From: Xenorhabdus ehlersii
Lineage (GTDB): Bacteria > Pseudomonadota > Gammaproteobacteria > Enterobacterales > Enterobacteriaceae
Length of the DNA stretch: 64,000 nt
Reading direction: 5' to 3'
Assembly: GCF_003610465.1 (NCBI RefSeq)
Contig: NZ_RAQI01000002.1
Coordinates: 806,001-870,000, forward strand
Part shown: positions 1 to 10,985 of the stretch, one piece after another
Numbering within the stretch: the first letter of the stretch is position 1
Layout of the letters: every line of letters begins with the position of its first letter
Position numbers and translations under genes: made by a program
The notes under the pieces: generated by a model
Seen by the model: only the letters and a program-made list of their open reading frames with translations
What the model was told of the DNA's origin: nothing
Databases searched by the model: none

Positions 1-572
1 ACTACTTTACAATGGGATTGCCATTGCCCACGCACTAGCGCCAAATAATCTTTCTGCATCTGTTTCAAGCGTAATTGTTCATGCAATGCCCGCAATGCAG
101 AACGTTTTTTCGCAATCAACAAAATACCCGATGTATCGCGGTCAAGCCGATGCACCAGTTCAAGAAAGCGTGCTTCAGGACGCAAAGCTCGTAACCCTTC
201 TATCACGCCAAAACTCAGGCCACTGCCCCCATGTACGGCAGTTCCTGATGGTTTGTTTATGACTAAAATATGGTCATCTTCATACAAGATACATTCCGCC
301 AGAGCAGCAACCTTATCCAGCTTGACAGAGATAGGTGTTTCTTGTTTTTCTGCGACTCTAATCGGCGGGATCCTGATGACATCACCTGCTGTCAATTTAT
401 ATTCAGGCTTGATTCTTCCTTTGTTGACCCGAACTTCACCTTTACGCAAGACCCGATAAATCAGGCTCTTAGGTACGCCTTTTAAACGGGCCAGCAAAAA
501 GTTATCAATTCGCTGACCGGCATATTCGTCATCAATCGTGACAAACTGTACAATTTGATTATCTGTTTTCAT
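1..572 (-). CDS. rluC: 23S rRNA pseudouridine synthase RluC (partial, 3' end outside window)
   Basis: Reverse translation from the ATG at 570-572 runs open to the window edge and gives the first 190 or so residues of an RluC-type enzyme, which makes pseudouridines 955, 2504 and 2580 of 23S rRNA. An N-terminal S4-like RNA-binding segment ([10 protein letters not shown], then [17 protein letters not shown]) is followed by the synthase core with the catalytic-loop motif HRLDRDTSG. The C-terminus lies to the left of position 1. It diverges from rne, the same arrangement as in E. coli. Family assignment is firm; RluC rather than RluD follows from the S4 sequence and the rne neighbour. Confidence 0.93.
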   Translation of the reverse strand, partial: MKTDNQIVQFVTIDDEYAGQRIDNFLLARLKGVPKSLIYRVLRKGEVRVNKGRIKPEYKLTAGDVIRIPPIRVAEKQETPISVKLDKVAALAECILYEDDHILVINKPSGTAVHGGSGLSFGVIEGLRALRPEARFLELVHRLDRDTSGILLIAKKRSALRALHEQLRLKQMQKDYLALVRGQWQSHCKV

Positions 573-1127
573 GGACGAGATTCTAATAATCCAACCAACA
601 GAGCGCCACTCATTTTTAACTATGTCTAAATAACAGCCATTTTTCCTACTTCATTGTTTTAGGTGACTTAGGATAAAGACTAAATATTAACAACTTATCA
701 CTATTTCCTAATAAAAAACCTGTAAAGCGATAAAGTCACCTTGCTATCACCCCAATAGCAATGGAATAATGCTTTCTGGCCACGGTTTACTAAACTATGA
801 ATGGCAAGATTGAAATTGTTTGTTATCTGTTTGATCGAGCAAAAACGCAGCAATGGCATAAGACGTAATGTTCGATCAAATAATTTATGGGCTGCGGGTG
901 GCAGCTTACTGGATTGGGCAAAATCTGTACCTATTTATTACAGTGCCCCAATAAAGAGTACTGTGTTCAAATGAAATTCAGACTCGCCGACAAATAGGCG
1001 CCTCTATACAAACGATAGCCGTGAGGCTGGCGGTTTTGTAAAAGACACGAGGCCATCGGTAACTAGTAGCTCGCCTCTTTTTTACTCGCAGCTCTATATT
1101 CATGTAAAAAATAATGAGTAAGTTAGA
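573..1127 (+). promoter_or_regulatory. Long rne 5' leader region, candidate RNase E autoregulatory UTR
   Basis: This 555-base gap between divergent rluC and rne has no convincing reading frame. In enterobacteria rne mRNA has a long 5' UTR whose stem-loops let RNase E control its own message. Consistent with that, the 180 bases before the start codon are rich in short G+C stems. The last one pairs GAGGC (1049-1053) with GCCTC (1073-1077) and is followed directly by six T (1078-1083), so it looks like an attenuator. Matching it to the known E. coli rne leader hairpins is inference. Confidence 0.5.
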
Positions 1128-4100
1128 ATGAAAAGAATGTTAATCAACGCAACCCAGCAGGAAGAGTTGCGTGTTGCCCTTGTTGATGGGCAACGTCTTT
1201 ATGATTTGGATATTGAAAGCCCTGGACACGAGCAGAAAAAGGCAAATATATATAAAGGTAAAATTACTCGAATTGAACCTAGCCTGGAAGCTGCTTTCGT
1301 TGATTACGGAGCGGAACGTCATGGTTTCCTACCCATAAAAGAAATTGCTCGCGAATATTTCCCAAGTAATTATCACTCTCATGGTCGACCTAATATTAAG
1401 GATATTCTTAAAGAAGGCCAAGAAGTCATCGTCCAGGTTGATAAAGAAGAACGAGGCAACAAAGGGGCCGCTTTAACAACCTTTATTAGTTTGGCTGGCA
1501 GCTATTTAGTCCTGATGCCAAATAACCCAAGGGCTGGCGGAATTTCTCGCCGCATTGAGGGTGATGATCGCATCGAATTAAAAGAAGCGCTTTCTTCTCT
1601 GGAAGTTCCAGAAGGCATGGGGCTTATTGTTCGTACCGCAGGTGTAGGCAAATCTGCTGAAGCTTTGCAGGGCGACTTGAACTTCCGTCTAAGACATTGG
1701 GAAGCAATCAAAAAAGCCGCAGACAGCCATTCCGCTCCCTTCCTGATCCACCAGGAAAGCAATGTTATCGTGCGCGCATTCCGTGACTATCTGCGCCCAG
1801 ACATTGGGGAAATCTTGATCGACAACCCTAAAGTCCTTGATTTGGCACGCCAACACATTACTGCCTTAGGACGCCCAGATTTTGCCAGTAAAATCAAACT
1901 GTACAGTGGTGAAGTTCCTCTGTTCAGCCATTATCAAATAGAATCGCAAATCGAATCGGCCTTCCAGCGTGAAGTTCGGTTACCTTCTGGTGGTTCTGTG
2001 GTCATTGATACTACTGAAGCTTTAACGGCTATCGATATCAACTCATCCCGTTCAACTCGTGGTGGTGATATTGAAGAAACGGCATTTAATACCAACTTGG
2101 AAGCTGCTGATGAAATTGCACGCCAGTTGCGTCTGCGTGACCTCGGTGGTCTTATTGTTATCGATTTCATTGATATGACTCCAGTGCGTCATCAACGCGA
2201 AGTTGAAAACCGGCTGCGTGATGCTGTGCGACAAGATCGTGCCCGCATTCAAATCGGCCGAATTTCCCGCTTTGGCTTACTTGAGATGTCGCGCCAACGT
2301 TTAAGCCCATCTCTGGGTGAATCCAGCCACCATGTCTGCCCGCGTTGTAGCGGCACCGGAACTATTCGTGATAACGAATCACTGTCCCTGTCAATTCTGC
2401 GTTTAATCGAAGAAGAAGCGCTGAAAGAAAACACACATCAGGTTCATGCAATTGTTCCTGTACAGATCGCTTCCTACTTACTGAATGAAAAACGTCAGGC
2501 TGTCAGCGCTATTGAACATCGTCAAGGTGATGTTGGAGTTGTCATTGTTCCGAATGATCAAATGCAAACTCCACATTTCTCAGTCTTACGTGTACGTAAA
2601 GGCGAAGAAATTTCAGCTTTGAGCTATCTGCTTCCACAACTACATGAAGCAGAAATGACCAATACTCTGGACGATGCTCAGCATGAACGTAAACGTCCAG
2701 AGCAACCTGCCATTTCAACTTTTGATCTGCCAGCAGAAGCAGCAGCTCCGGCAGCAACAAAAGTAAAAACAAAAGAGAAAAAAGTCGTCACCAATAACCA
2801 GAAACCGACAGAAAAACCAGGTTTGCTCAGCCGATTCTTGAGTGCCCTGAAAAAGATGTTCAGTGGTGAAGAAGAAAAGCAACCCCAAGAAAGGGGCAAA
2901 AAAACGTCTGGCAATGATAATCGTCGCTCATCAGAACGTCGTAACCCACGCCGTCAGAATCAGCGTCGCGAAAGTGAAACACGCAATAACCGTGAACGTG
3001 ATGAACAACGTAAGGGCCGTAATATCCAACAAAAAAATAATGTTCAGGATAGCACTGCTCTGGATAACGAAGCTCGTGAAGCACAGCAACAACAACGCCG
3101 TGAACAACGTGCTGAACGTCAACGTCGTCGTCAAGAAGAAAAGCGGCAGCAGCAACTGGAAGCTAAGGCTCAGCAGACAATCAATCAACCTGACATTGTC
3201 GAAGAAGAAATTGAAGAACGTCAGCCAGTCATGCCTCGCCGTCAACGCCGCCAGCTTGAGCAAAAGGTACGTATCACTGACGAACTGAGACAAGAAACTA
3301 ACATTATGGCCTTACCCGCTGTGATGCCTGAGCCTGTATCAGAAAACGTTCATAAAGAGACAAAAGCGTCTGTACCAGCCGTTATTGATACTTATGTTGA
3401 AGCAGCAGCTAACCAACCTGAAATACCACAAAATGCAGATTCACAAGACTCTGTATCACAAGCCGCAGTTTCACAACCTATTATTTCACAAAGCAATGAG
3501 CAGCAAGACAACATAATGCCGCGTCGTTCCCGCCGTTCCCCACGCCACTTGCGTGTCAGCGGTCAGCGTCGTCGTCGCTACCGTGATGAACGCAATCTGA
3601 CTCAATCGCCAGTACCATTGAACATGGCTGTCGTATCGCCAGAACTGGCATCAGGCAAAGTGTGGGTTCGTTATCCTGTTACTCCTGTGACCATTAATGA
3701 ACCTGAAATCACGGCTTCTGTTAATGCAATTAGCGAAACGGTTGAAGAAAAAACAATACCTGCACAACAGGAAAAAGTTATTCTGATGCCATCAATCACA
3801 GAATCAGTGCCAACTACAGCAGTACCTCACGTTGAAATAGCAGAACTGAAAGTAGCTGAGCCACAAGACAGCATTACTCATTATGACAATGAAAAACCTG
3901 TTGTTGATAGCATTTCCATCGTGACACCAGTAGAGCCGGAATTAGAAAGCTCTAAGGTTTCGAAACCAGCTAGCGTGGAAGTCATCATCAATCATGATGA
4001 AAAACATTGGTCAGAAATTTCAAGAAATGAAGAGTCACACATTCTAGTATCACTAGATTCTGAAAAAATGCGTCACACAGTGGCTCCCATCGTTATGACA

Positions 4101-4403
4101 TCGATTGTTGAACAGGAACATCATGAAGAACAGCCATCTGTCGCAACGGAAACATGTTCTAAGGCAGAGGATGTTAAAACGGAAGAGAAAAAAATTGTTG
4201 AGTCTTCGATTATCGTGGAAAAAAATCATCATGCTTATTCCCCAATGACGAAGGCACCAGCACCAGATATGATGACCAAGCCAGTGATTATCACTGAATG
4301 GCAACGCCCTGATTACCCATTCAAAGGCAAAGGTGGTGCAGGCGGACATTCTGCAACAAGTATTGCAACTTCTGCTATGTCTAAACCACAGCCATTTGAA
4401 TAA
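1128..4403 (+). CDS. rne: Ribonuclease E, degradosome scaffold
   Basis: A 1091-residue RNase E, the essential endonuclease for mRNA decay and rRNA/tRNA processing and scaffold of the degradosome. The N-terminal half has the S1 domain (about residues 35-125), the DNase I-like catalytic motifs AIDINSS and IVIDFIDM carrying the two metal-binding aspartates, and the zinc-link CPRC near residue 404. A basic amphipathic segment ([13 protein letters not shown], about 565-580) matches the membrane anchor. Beyond it the protein is disordered, with Arg/Gln-rich stretches (about 600-720) as in the RNA- and helicase-binding region. The tail ([12 protein letters not shown]) resembles the PNPase-binding end. 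Length is close to that of E. coli RNase E (1061), so the scaffold half is intact. Confidence 0.98.
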   Translation: MKRMLINATQQEELRVALVDGQRLYDLDIESPGHEQKKANIYKGKITRIEPSLEAAFVDYGAERHGFLPIKEIAREYFPSNYHSHGRPNIKDILKEGQEVIVQVDKEERGNKGAALTTFISLAGSYLVLMPNNPRAGGISRRIEGDDRIELKEALSSLEVPEGMGLIVRTAGVGKSAEALQGDLNFRLRHWEAIKKAADSHSAPFLIHQESNVIVRAFRDYLRPDIGEILIDNPKVLDLARQHITALGRPDFASKIKLYSGEVPLFSHYQIESQIESAFQREVRLPSGGSVVIDTTEALTAIDINSSRSTRGGDIEETAFNTNLEAADEIARQLRLRDLGGLIVIDFIDMTPVRHQREVENRLRDAVRQDRARIQIGRISRFGLLEMSRQRLSPSLGESSHHVCPRCSGTGTIRDNESLSLSILRLIEEEALKENTHQVHAIVPVQIASYLLNEKRQAVSAIEHRQGDVGVVIVPNDQMQTPHFSVLRVRKGEEISALSYLLPQLHEAEMTNTLDDAQHERKRPEQPAISTFDLPAEAAAPAATKVKTKEKKVVTNNQKPTEKPGLLSRFLSALKKMFSGEEEKQPQERGKKTSGNDNRRSSERRNPRRQNQRRESETRNNRERDEQRKGRNIQQKNNVQDSTALDNEAREAQQQQRREQRAERQRRRQEEKRQQQLEAKAQQTINQPDIVEEEIEERQPVMPRRQRRQLEQKVRITDELRQETNIMALPAVMPEPVSENVHKETKASVPAVIDTYVEAAANQPEIPQNADSQDSVSQAAVSQPIISQSNEQQDNIMPRRSRRSPRHLRVSGQRRRRYRDERNLTQSPVPLNMAVVSPELASGKVWVRYPVTPVTINEPEITASVNAISETVEEKTIPAQQEKVILMPSITESVPTTAVPHVEIAELKVAEPQDSITHYDNEKPVVDSISIVTPVEPELESSKVSKPASVEVIINHDEKHWSEISRNEESHILVSLDSEKMRHTVAPIVMTSIVEQEHHEEQPSVATETCSKAEDVKTEEKKIVESSIIVEKNHHAYSPMTKAPAPDMMTKPVIITEWQRPDYPFKGKGGAGGHSATSIATSAMSKPQPFE

Positions 4404-4426
4404 TTGGATACTGTGATTTGAATTAA

Positions 4427-4457
4427 ATGGCTCCCCTGAACTGGGAGCCATTTTTTT
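4427..4457 (+). terminator. rho-independent terminator of rne
   Basis: ATGGCTCCC pairs with GGGAGCCAT around an 8-base loop and is followed by a run of T, 24 bases after the rne stop codon. Confidence 0.9.
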
Positions 4458-4515
4458 ACCTTATTCATAACAAAAACACAACAAAAACGAATTACCATTT
4501 AAGATAGTTAATTTT

Positions 4516-5166
4516 ATGGAGAACTTCCCGTCTATGAAACCTTGGCTAATTTTTGGTGCTGGAAAAGGTGTTGGACACCATTTGGTCACTATTGCCCTAA
4601 AACAAAACCGCCCTGTCACAGCCCTAATTCGTAATACACAACAAGCTGCGGAACTCAGTGCAGCAGGAGTTAACGTAATACACGGCGACGCTTGTGACAG
4701 AGAAAGCATAGGAAAAGCGATTGCACAGGCAGGAAAAAATCCTGTTGTTTTCTCAACTATTGGAGGAGGCGATGCTGATCATCATGGGAATATGGCAATA
4801 ATAGATGCACTGGAACAAGCTCAAATTTCTCGTATGTTATTAGTAACATCCATTGGATGTGGTGAAAGTTGGAAAACATTATCAGCACGGGCTAAATCAT
4901 TATTTGGGCAATCTGTCAGATACAAGTCACTGGCTGAAAGTTACCTGCAAACCAGCACACTGGATTTTACAATCATTCGTCCTGGTGGTCTTACCGATCA
5001 ACCTGGCACTGGACATTGCAAACGTTATCAAGAGGAAGTTCATGGTATGGTTAGCCGAGAAGATGTAGCAAAACAATTGGCACAAATGGCCGAAGATGAA
5101 CAAACTTACTATCAAATTTATGCTTTAATTGATCCTGAACTCAAACCTCATTGGAACTCAAACTAA
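4516..5166 (+). CDS. NAD(P)-binding Rossmann (atypical SDR / NmrA-like) protein
   Basis: Protein of 216 residues with a Rossmann nucleotide-binding motif near the start (FGAGKGVG) and the atypical SDR layout of 'NAD(P)H-binding' proteins: a second strand with ALIRN, an acidic loop (HGDACDRES), and later TIIRPGGLTD. No substrate is apparent. The first ATG (4516) has a poor ribosome binding site. The ATG at 4534 has GGAG 12 bases upstream and begins MKPWLIFGAG, so the real product may be six residues shorter. It lies alone between two terminators. Function is not assigned beyond oxidoreductase or nucleotide-sugar epimerase fold. Confidence 0.75.
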   Translation: MENFPSMKPWLIFGAGKGVGHHLVTIALKQNRPVTALIRNTQQAAELSAAGVNVIHGDACDRESIGKAIAQAGKNPVVFSTIGGGDADHHGNMAIIDALEQAQISRMLLVTSIGCGESWKTLSARAKSLFGQSVRYKSLAESYLQTSTLDFTIIRPGGLTDQPGTGHCKRYQEEVHGMVSREDVAKQLAQMAEDEQTYYQIYALIDPELKPHWNSN

Positions 5167-5171
5167 AAAAC

Positions 5172-5199
5172 AACCACGCCATTAGGCGTGGTTAATACC
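5172..5199. terminator. Bidirectional terminator between the SDR gene and tmaR
   Basis: AACCACGCC pairs with GGCGTGGTT around ATTA. On the minus strand the stem is followed by GTTTTTT, ideal for tmaR; on the plus strand the T tract is weaker. Confidence 0.85.
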
Positions 5200-5217
5200 T
5201 TTTCAAACAACTAAAAC

Positions 5218-5538
5218 TTACTTAACTCCACCATCCATTGCCTTAAGTTTTTTGGATAACTCACGGCGTTCTTTAGATAGCTCGGCATTTTTGATGATAT
5301 ATTCATCAACACGCTCTTCATAATCACTGCGCATATGAGCAATAATTCCTTGAATATCTTCAATCGACATTCCTGGTTTTATGTAGTCACTCAGGTTATC
5401 AAGCAGAAGTACACGTTTTTGGTTATCTCGGATCTTTTTCTCATTGTCTACAATTTCGCGCTGTAATTTGTTTTTGCGACGAAATATACGCACAAACTCC
5501 AGTACATTTTGGAATGTTGGCTTATTTGTGTTGTCCAT
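5218..5538 (-). CDS. tmaR: PTS regulator / pole-localizer protein TmaR (YeeX, DUF496)
   Basis: A 106-residue, almost wholly helical, charged protein very close to E. coli YeeX/TmaR. It shares the blocks [38 protein letters not shown] and [20 protein letters not shown]. In E. coli TmaR clusters at one pole, is tyrosine-phosphorylated at Tyr72, and holds PTS Enzyme I there. The aligned tyrosine here is Tyr73, in SDYEER. It is transcribed alone from the gap before sbcB and ends at a strong terminator. Identity is very secure because the family is short and highly conserved. Confidence 0.96.
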   Translation of the reverse strand: MDNTNKPTFQNVLEFVRIFRRKNKLQREIVDNEKKIRDNQKRVLLLDNLSDYIKPGMSIEDIQGIIAHMRSDYEERVDEYIIKNAELSKERRELSKKLKAMDGGVK

Positions 5539-5921
5539 TTTTTACACCTTTTTAATCAGACCGATAATTTCTTATGCTAACTACACAATACAATTTCAAG
5601 TGGCGCATAGACAAGTCAGTTTCAACAATTTATTGATACAAACTACCTTTCAGATACATTTCTTAATCAAATTTCTTTTCCCATCTATCTGGTGAACAAT
5701 AACCGTCACTGCCACGGTAAGTTTGAGTTTGGATAGCCATACGAACTGTTTCGCTCAAATCTTATTATGGTTTACCATGTATAACATGTAATTTAACGTC
5801 ATCGAGAATGAGCGTTTTTGGTGTGCAGCCTAGCGAAGAGTTAGATAAATGTGATACCAATGGAAATAATAATTCATTGATTAGTAGTAATTAAATTGGC
5901 GATAGTGGAGAATACACAACC
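5539..5921. other. Intergenic region between tmaR and sbcB
   Basis: 383 bases hold the divergent promoters of tmaR and sbcB, although no sigma-70 site stands out. On the minus strand around 5668-5840 a degraded reading frame with internal stops gives fragments such as SSLGCTPKTLILDDVKLHV and ETVRMAIQTQTYRG. These could be the remnant of a lost gene or transposase, but they are not enough to name one. Confidence 0.3.
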
Positions 5922-7352
5922 TTGAATACCAATAAAGAAAACCAAAGTTTCTACTTTCATGATTATGAAACTTTTGGTAAACATCCGGCCTTAGATCGCC
6001 CAGCACAATTTGCAGGAGTTCGCACTGACAGTGATTTCAATATTATTGAAGAACCTTTGGTAGTGTATTGTGCTCCCGCTGATGATTATCTTCCCGATCC
6101 TGAAGCTGTCATGATCACAGGCATTACTCCCCAGTTGGCATTGAAAAAAGGCGTTAATGAGGCCGAATTCGCCCGACAAATCCACGAAGCATTCAGCAAA
6201 CCCAATACATGTATTCTTGGGTATAACAACATTCGTTTTGATGACGAAGTCAGCCGTAATATCTTCTATCGTAACTTTTATGATCCTTATGCCTATAGCT
6301 GGCAAAAAGGCAACTCTCGCTGGGATTTACTCGACGTATTACGTGCCTGCTATGCCTTGCGTCCAGAAGGCATTGTCTGGCCGGACAATGAAGATGGATT
6401 ACCTAGCTTCAAACTAGAACATCTGACAAAAGCCAATGGTGTTGAGCATACTCATGCCCATGATGCCATGTCCGATGTTTATGCCACTATCGCAATGGCA
6501 AAACTGGTGAAAAAAGCTCAACCCAAATTGTTTGATTACTTTTTCCAGTTAAGAAATAAACAGAAAATCAGCAATCAAATTGATATCCCACAAATGAAAC
6601 CCCTGGTTCATGTATCTGGCATGTTTGGGGTTCTGCGCAGCAATATTAGTCTTGTTGCCCCTTTGGCGTGGCATCCGAGTAACCGTAATGCGGTTATCAT
6701 GTGCGATTTGGCTGGCGATATCACTCCACTGTTAGAACTCAGCGTAAATGAATTACGCGAGCGCTTGTATACCCGACGGGATGAATTACAGCCAGATCAA
6801 AGCCCAGTCCCCATTAAACTCGTACACATTAATAAATGTCCAATCATTGCGCCAGAAAATACCTTGCGACCAAAAGATGCAGAGCGAGTAGGATTAGATC
6901 GCAACCGATGTGAGCAAAATCTGGCTATCTTGCGCAATAATCCGCAAATCAGGGAGAAAGTTGTTGAACTGTTCTCCCATCCAGAAGCGTTCCCAGAATC
7001 TGATAATGTCGATACTAAGCTCTATAGCGGCTTTTTCAGCGATGCCGATAAAACTGCAATGGAAATTATCCGAGAAACGTCTTCCCAGAATTTGCCAGCC
7101 TTGGATTTAACATTCCAGGATGCACGCATTAAGCCACTGTTATTTCGCTATCGTGCGAGAAACTATCCAGCGACATTGGATTATGACGAGCAACAACGTT
7201 GGTTACGTCATCGGCAGGATACATTAACACAGGAAAACATCAGCCAATATCTTGCAGCTATTGAAGAACTTTTTATTGAATATCAATCTGATGAAGAAAA
7301 GTGTCGCCAGTTAAAAGCATTGGTTGATTATGCAATCCAAATAGCCGGGTAA
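5922..7352 (+). CDS. sbcB: Exodeoxyribonuclease I
   Basis: A 476-residue ExoI, the 3'-5' single-strand DNA exonuclease that works with SSB in recombination and mismatch repair. The DEDDh exonuclease motifs are present: DYETFG near residue 14 (the paired acidic metal ligands), GYNNIRFDDEV near 100, and HDAMSDVYAT near 181 with the histidine and last aspartate. SH3-like and helical C-terminal domains follow at normal length (E. coli 475). The start is TTG at 5922, with GGAG about 12 bases upstream; no in-frame ATG precedes the first conserved motif. Confidence 0.97.
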   Translation: MNTNKENQSFYFHDYETFGKHPALDRPAQFAGVRTDSDFNIIEEPLVVYCAPADDYLPDPEAVMITGITPQLALKKGVNEAEFARQIHEAFSKPNTCILGYNNIRFDDEVSRNIFYRNFYDPYAYSWQKGNSRWDLLDVLRACYALRPEGIVWPDNEDGLPSFKLEHLTKANGVEHTHAHDAMSDVYATIAMAKLVKKAQPKLFDYFFQLRNKQKISNQIDIPQMKPLVHVSGMFGVLRSNISLVAPLAWHPSNRNAVIMCDLAGDITPLLELSVNELRERLYTRRDELQPDQSPVPIKLVHINKCPIIAPENTLRPKDAERVGLDRNRCEQNLAILRNNPQIREKVVELFSHPEAFPESDNVDTKLYSGFFSDADKTAMEIIRETSSQNLPALDLTFQDARIKPLLFRYRARNYPATLDYDEQQRWLRHRQDTLTQENISQYLAAIEELFIEYQSDEEKCRQLKALVDYAIQIAG

Positions 7353-7382
7353 AGATTTTATACAGCTACCCAATAAATAAAG

Positions 7383-7415
7383 AAAAAGACAAACACCAAG
7401 GTTTTGTCTTTTTCT
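7383..7415. terminator. Bidirectional terminator between sbcB and dld
   Basis: AAAAAGACAAA pairs with TTTTGTCTTTTT around a short loop and is T-rich on either strand. It sits between the convergent ends of sbcB (7352) and dld (7441). Confidence 0.8.
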
Positions 7416-7440
7416 ATTTCTATTCCGTCATCAAAGTAAA

Positions 7441-9186
7441 CTAATCATGTGAATGCCCGGCAATTTGACAACCACACTCTCCGCCCCAATTTTTCAGCTT
7501 TGAGGTTTTCCCAATTCCAGGATTTAAGGTATTAGTTGGATCAATCGCTTGATAGAAATGCTTAAGCTGTGGTTTAGCTTTATACAAGTGACCAACGTTA
7601 TGTTCGGCAGGGTATTCAGCGCCGCGCTGATGCAAAATTTCCAGCATTTTTGTTTTCAATGCATGGATATCTGCCCCCTTTTTAACAATATAGTCCTGGT
7701 GGAATACATGGCACATAAAGTGCCCGTAATATAGCCGATGGACTAATGCTTTATTGATTGCGGCCGGCAAAGTTTCAAGCCATTCACGATCACTACGCCG
7801 CAAGGCAATATCCAATGCCAAAATATCTTCCACTTCATCGCTGTGAACAGCCTGGTAACGAATAGCGGCTCCTGCAGCTGCAAAACGATGTAAGAATGCC
7901 TTCGCCCCTTCTTCTGGAGTACAAGCAAAATACTCCCCATCAGCCTGCTTGAAGTAATTTTCCAGCCACTCACTCGCCTCTTTTATACCTTCACCTGACA
8001 TTTTCAGCATTAAGTGATGTTCAAAACGATTTCGGTATTCTTTCAGGCGAGTGGGTAAATGGGAAGGTAATAAACGACTCAATCCCTGCATGACACGATC
8101 TGTTAAATGTGCTGGTAAAAATGGCACCTTACCTAAAATAGTGTCCATTCGTCCTTTCAAATCAAAAAACATTGGCATTTTATCTGTGCCTAGTTTATCA
8201 ATCATAACAAAGGTGTCTTTTCCATATATTTCTGCGATATCAAATATATCCCGATGCATATACTCCCCAGCGACTGGCAAATGCTGAAAATTCGATAGAA
8301 TATGACGCCGCAATTCTGTCAGTACTTCGGGTTGATTCGTGCCGATATAAAAAACCTGTGACGATGGCTCTGCCGGAAAAGTATCAAGTCGAACAGCAAA
8401 AACAACCAATTTACCCGCACAGCCAGAGGCTTCAAACAGCCTGCGTTCATCAGCATTAAACCGTGATGGCGTGTCTGCCTCAACATCCCGTACACGCTGT
8501 GAATATTCATGATCAGAAGCAACTCTGTCACTATGCTGAATATCTTCGGTTCGATAACGTTGCTCTTCCAGACAAGTCAAGATATCTTCAGGTTGATCAC
8601 CCAACGATACTCCCAAATGGTTAATCAGTTCAGCTTCACCCTTCTCATTAACGCGGCCATATAGAGCCATTTCAGTATAAGCTGGCCCACGCTGAACCAA
8701 AGAACCCCCTGAGTTATTACAAATCCCCCCAATAACGGATGCACCAATACAGGACGAACCGATAACTGAGTGTGGTTCACGTCCCAATGGTTTTAATACT
8801 TTTTCTAAATGCCACAACGTACTACCAGGGAACGCAATAACTTGGTTCGTTGATTGAAGGACCTGAATTTTATCCATGCGTAAGGTACTAATAATGACAA
8901 TATCGCGGTCATAATCATTACCACTCGGTGTTGATCCTTCCGTTAATCCAGTATTAGCTGCCTGCATCAAAATAATTTTGTCAGCTTCAACACAGGCTTT
9001 AAATACTTTCCATTGTTCTAATAATGAGCCCGGAAATACCACTGCAAGAGCATCCCCTTGTCCAGAACGAAAACCTTTGCGATAACGTTCCGTTTTTCGA
9101 GGTTCAGTGAGAATATGAGAAGATCCAACAATATTCGTGAGAGTGGCGATTAATCGTTGATTTTGGGGATTTCTAGCATCATTCAT
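7441..9186 (-). CDS. dld: Quinone-dependent D-lactate dehydrogenase
   Basis: A 581-residue FAD enzyme that oxidises D-lactate to pyruvate and passes electrons to the quinone pool at the inner membrane. The N-terminal FAD-binding domain shows ILMQAANTGLTEGSTP, VIGSSCIGASVIGGICNNSGG and RGPAYTEM. The central region has the membrane-binding basic helices, and the C-terminal cap has AAGAAIRYQAVHSDEVEDILALDIALRR split across known conserved blocks, ending NPGIGKTSKLKNW. E. coli Dld is 571 residues. The gene is monocistronic, bounded by terminators on both sides. Confidence 0.97.
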   Translation of the reverse strand: MNDARNPQNQRLIATLTNIVGSSHILTEPRKTERYRKGFRSGQGDALAVVFPGSLLEQWKVFKACVEADKIILMQAANTGLTEGSTPSGNDYDRDIVIISTLRMDKIQVLQSTNQVIAFPGSTLWHLEKVLKPLGREPHSVIGSSCIGASVIGGICNNSGGSLVQRGPAYTEMALYGRVNEKGEAELINHLGVSLGDQPEDILTCLEEQRYRTEDIQHSDRVASDHEYSQRVRDVEADTPSRFNADERRLFEASGCAGKLVVFAVRLDTFPAEPSSQVFYIGTNQPEVLTELRRHILSNFQHLPVAGEYMHRDIFDIAEIYGKDTFVMIDKLGTDKMPMFFDLKGRMDTILGKVPFLPAHLTDRVMQGLSRLLPSHLPTRLKEYRNRFEHHLMLKMSGEGIKEASEWLENYFKQADGEYFACTPEEGAKAFLHRFAAAGAAIRYQAVHSDEVEDILALDIALRRSDREWLETLPAAINKALVHRLYYGHFMCHVFHQDYIVKKGADIHALKTKMLEILHQRGAEYPAEHNVGHLYKAKPQLKHFYQAIDPTNTLNPGIGKTSKLKNWGGECGCQIAGHSHD

Positions 9187-9315
9187 ATCGTTCTCTTACC
9201 TTACTCGGGCCAGACAAACAGGCTTTTAATGAAATCAGGCATGGCAAATCATCTTATTATATGATGCTTTTTGATAAATTTTGTATGATTTATGCCCTTT
9301 TTTGCCATTTCAAAT

Positions 9316-9348
9316 AAAAAACAGCACCCGAAAGTGCTGTTTTTTTTT
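9316..9348. terminator. Terminator downstream of the putrescine permease gene
   Basis: AACAGCAC pairs with GTGCTGTT. On the minus strand (the direction of puuP) the stem ends in TTTTTTATTTG, and on the plus strand a T9 follows, so it can work both ways. Confidence 0.85.
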
Positions 9349-9379
9349 AACAATAACAGAAGATTGGGGTACTTTCTGA

Positions 9380-10765
9380 TTATGATTCAGTAAACTGCGG
9401 CATCGGTTGACGGAAGCTACGAGTCAGGAAAAACATGTAAATGAGACCAATGCCTCCCCATATCAAGCCTAACTCCATCGAATTTGATTCTAAATTCATC
9501 CATAAAACACCCACAGTTGCAGCACCAAGAAGTGGCAAGATCAAGAAGTTCAAGGTGTCTTTCAAGGTATTATTACGACGTTCACGAATATAGAATTGAG
9601 AAATCACCGATAAATTAACGAACGTAAAGGCAACTAACGCCCCAAAATTGATTAATGCCGTCGCAGTCACCAGCTCCAACCAACATGCTGATAATGCGAT
9701 AATACCAACCAATATCACGTTAATGGCTGGAGTACGCCATTTAGGGTGAATATACGCAAATATTTTTTCAGGCAGTACGCCGTCACGTCCCATGACATAG
9801 AGCAAACGAGATACACCCGCATGTGCAGCCATACCAGAAGCCATTACCGTGACACTGGAGAATATGAGAATCACATATTGGAATAACGCACCAGCAACAT
9901 AAAGTATAATTTCTGGCTGAGAAGCATCTGGATTTTTAAACCGAGAAATATCCGGGAAATAGAGCTGTAAGAAATAAGATACTGCAATGAAGATCATACC
10001 ACCAATTAACGCAGTCAGGAAAATCGCTTTAGGAACAACCTTACCTGCATTTGGTGTTTCTTCCGACAAAGAACTAATGCCATCAAACCCAAGAAATGAA
10101 AAGCAAAGTATTGTCGCGCCAGTAATCATCGGAATTAATTGGGCTTCTTCTGATGTAAATGGCTGGATACTCAGTAACGTTCCTGCACCTTCTCCATTAT
10201 AAACACCACGGATCATTAACCCAACAAGTATTACCATAACAACAATCTGGACAATCACAACGATGCTATTGATATTAGCAACGACATTGATGCCACTCAG
10301 ATTGATGATTGTCATAAGTGCAGTCAACATGACTACAAAGATCCATGGTTCAATACCAGGGAACAAAGCCTGTAAGTAAATCTTTGCCAATAATACATTA
10401 ATCATCGGCATCAACATATAATCCAGTAAAGAAGACCAACCCACCATAAATCCAAGATGGGGGCTCATTGATTTTTGTACGTAAGTATAAGCAGAACCCG
10501 CCGATGGAAAACGCTTTATTAATTTTCCATAACTTAGCGCTGTAAATAAAATTGCAGTTAATGCAATAGCATAAGATGTCGCAACATGCCCACCGGTCAA
10601 ACCAGAAACAATTCCAAATGTATCAAAAATAGTCATTGGCTGCAGATAGGCAAGCCCCATCATGACTACTTGAAACAGAGTCAGTGTTCTTCTCAGCTGA
10701 ACGCGGTTGTCAGAACCAGCTTGGTTAATACCAAGTGCAGTAGGAGTGGTGGTATTATGCAACAT
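9380..10765 (-). CDS. puuP: APC-family permease, putrescine importer PuuP-like
   Basis: A 461-residue, 12-helix amino acid/polyamine permease. It follows E. coli PuuP almost throughout: [73 protein letters not shown] and [21 protein letters not shown] appear as blocks in the same order. Transport of putrescine is inferred from this family match; no puu catabolic genes are in the window. The start ATG has GGAGG seven bases upstream. A 70-codon upstream reading frame overlaps this start, suggesting translational control. Confidence 0.85.
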   Translation of the reverse strand: MLHNTTTPTALGINQAGSDNRVQLRRTLTLFQVVMMGLAYLQPMTIFDTFGIVSGLTGGHVATSYAIALTAILFTALSYGKLIKRFPSAGSAYTYVQKSMSPHLGFMVGWSSLLDYMLMPMINVLLAKIYLQALFPGIEPWIFVVMLTALMTIINLSGINVVANINSIVVIVQIVVMVILVGLMIRGVYNGEGAGTLLSIQPFTSEEAQLIPMITGATILCFSFLGFDGISSLSEETPNAGKVVPKAIFLTALIGGMIFIAVSYFLQLYFPDISRFKNPDASQPEIILYVAGALFQYVILIFSSVTVMASGMAAHAGVSRLLYVMGRDGVLPEKIFAYIHPKWRTPAINVILVGIIALSACWLELVTATALINFGALVAFTFVNLSVISQFYIRERRNNTLKDTLNFLILPLLGAATVGVLWMNLESNSMELGLIWGGIGLIYMFFLTRSFRQPMPQFTES

Positions 10766-10967
10766 GAGCGAAACCTCCCATAACTTCGATCTGGGTACTG
10801 ATACAACTACTTAATCGATAGTTACTGGGCAGACTTCGCTTCTGTCTATAAACAGAAAAGAAAGAAGAATTGGTGAACGGTGAATTGACAGAGGGCAGTG
10901 CCCCATAGTCATCGTTGCAGCAACGAGCGCCGATTGGCACAAGTGCAAAAGAGAATAATTGCTCCAT
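10755..10967 (-). CDS. Candidate leader peptide (uORF) of the putrescine permease gene
   Basis: A 70-codon frame opens with ATG at 10967 behind a good GAGGAA site eight bases upstream. It runs through the permease ribosome binding site and stops TAA at 10755-10757, eight to ten bases inside the permease start, which lies at 10763-10765. A ribosome finishing the leader would therefore terminate on the permease start, a classic coupling geometry. The peptide (start [20 protein letters not shown]) has no recognised domain. Two hairpins precede it. Polyamine transport operons in enterics are known to use sensory leader peptides (speFL before speF-potE); applying that model here is inference. Confidence 0.45.
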   Translation of the reverse strand: MEQLFSFALVPIGARCCNDDYGALPSVNSPFTNSSFFSVYRQKRSLPSNYRLSSCISTQIEVMGGFAHVA

Positions 10968-10985
10968 ATTTGCATTCCTCAGTAC

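Noticed and set aside
2863..3293. Overlapping reading frames of 120-141 codons on both strands inside rne
   Set aside because: They shadow the repetitive Arg/Gln/Lys codons of the RNase E scaffold region and give low-complexity translations without a ribosome binding site.
5668..5840. Degenerate minus-strand frame between tmaR and sbcB, perhaps a transposase scrap
   Set aside because: Several internal stops and no diagnostic transposase motif; too little to name a gene.
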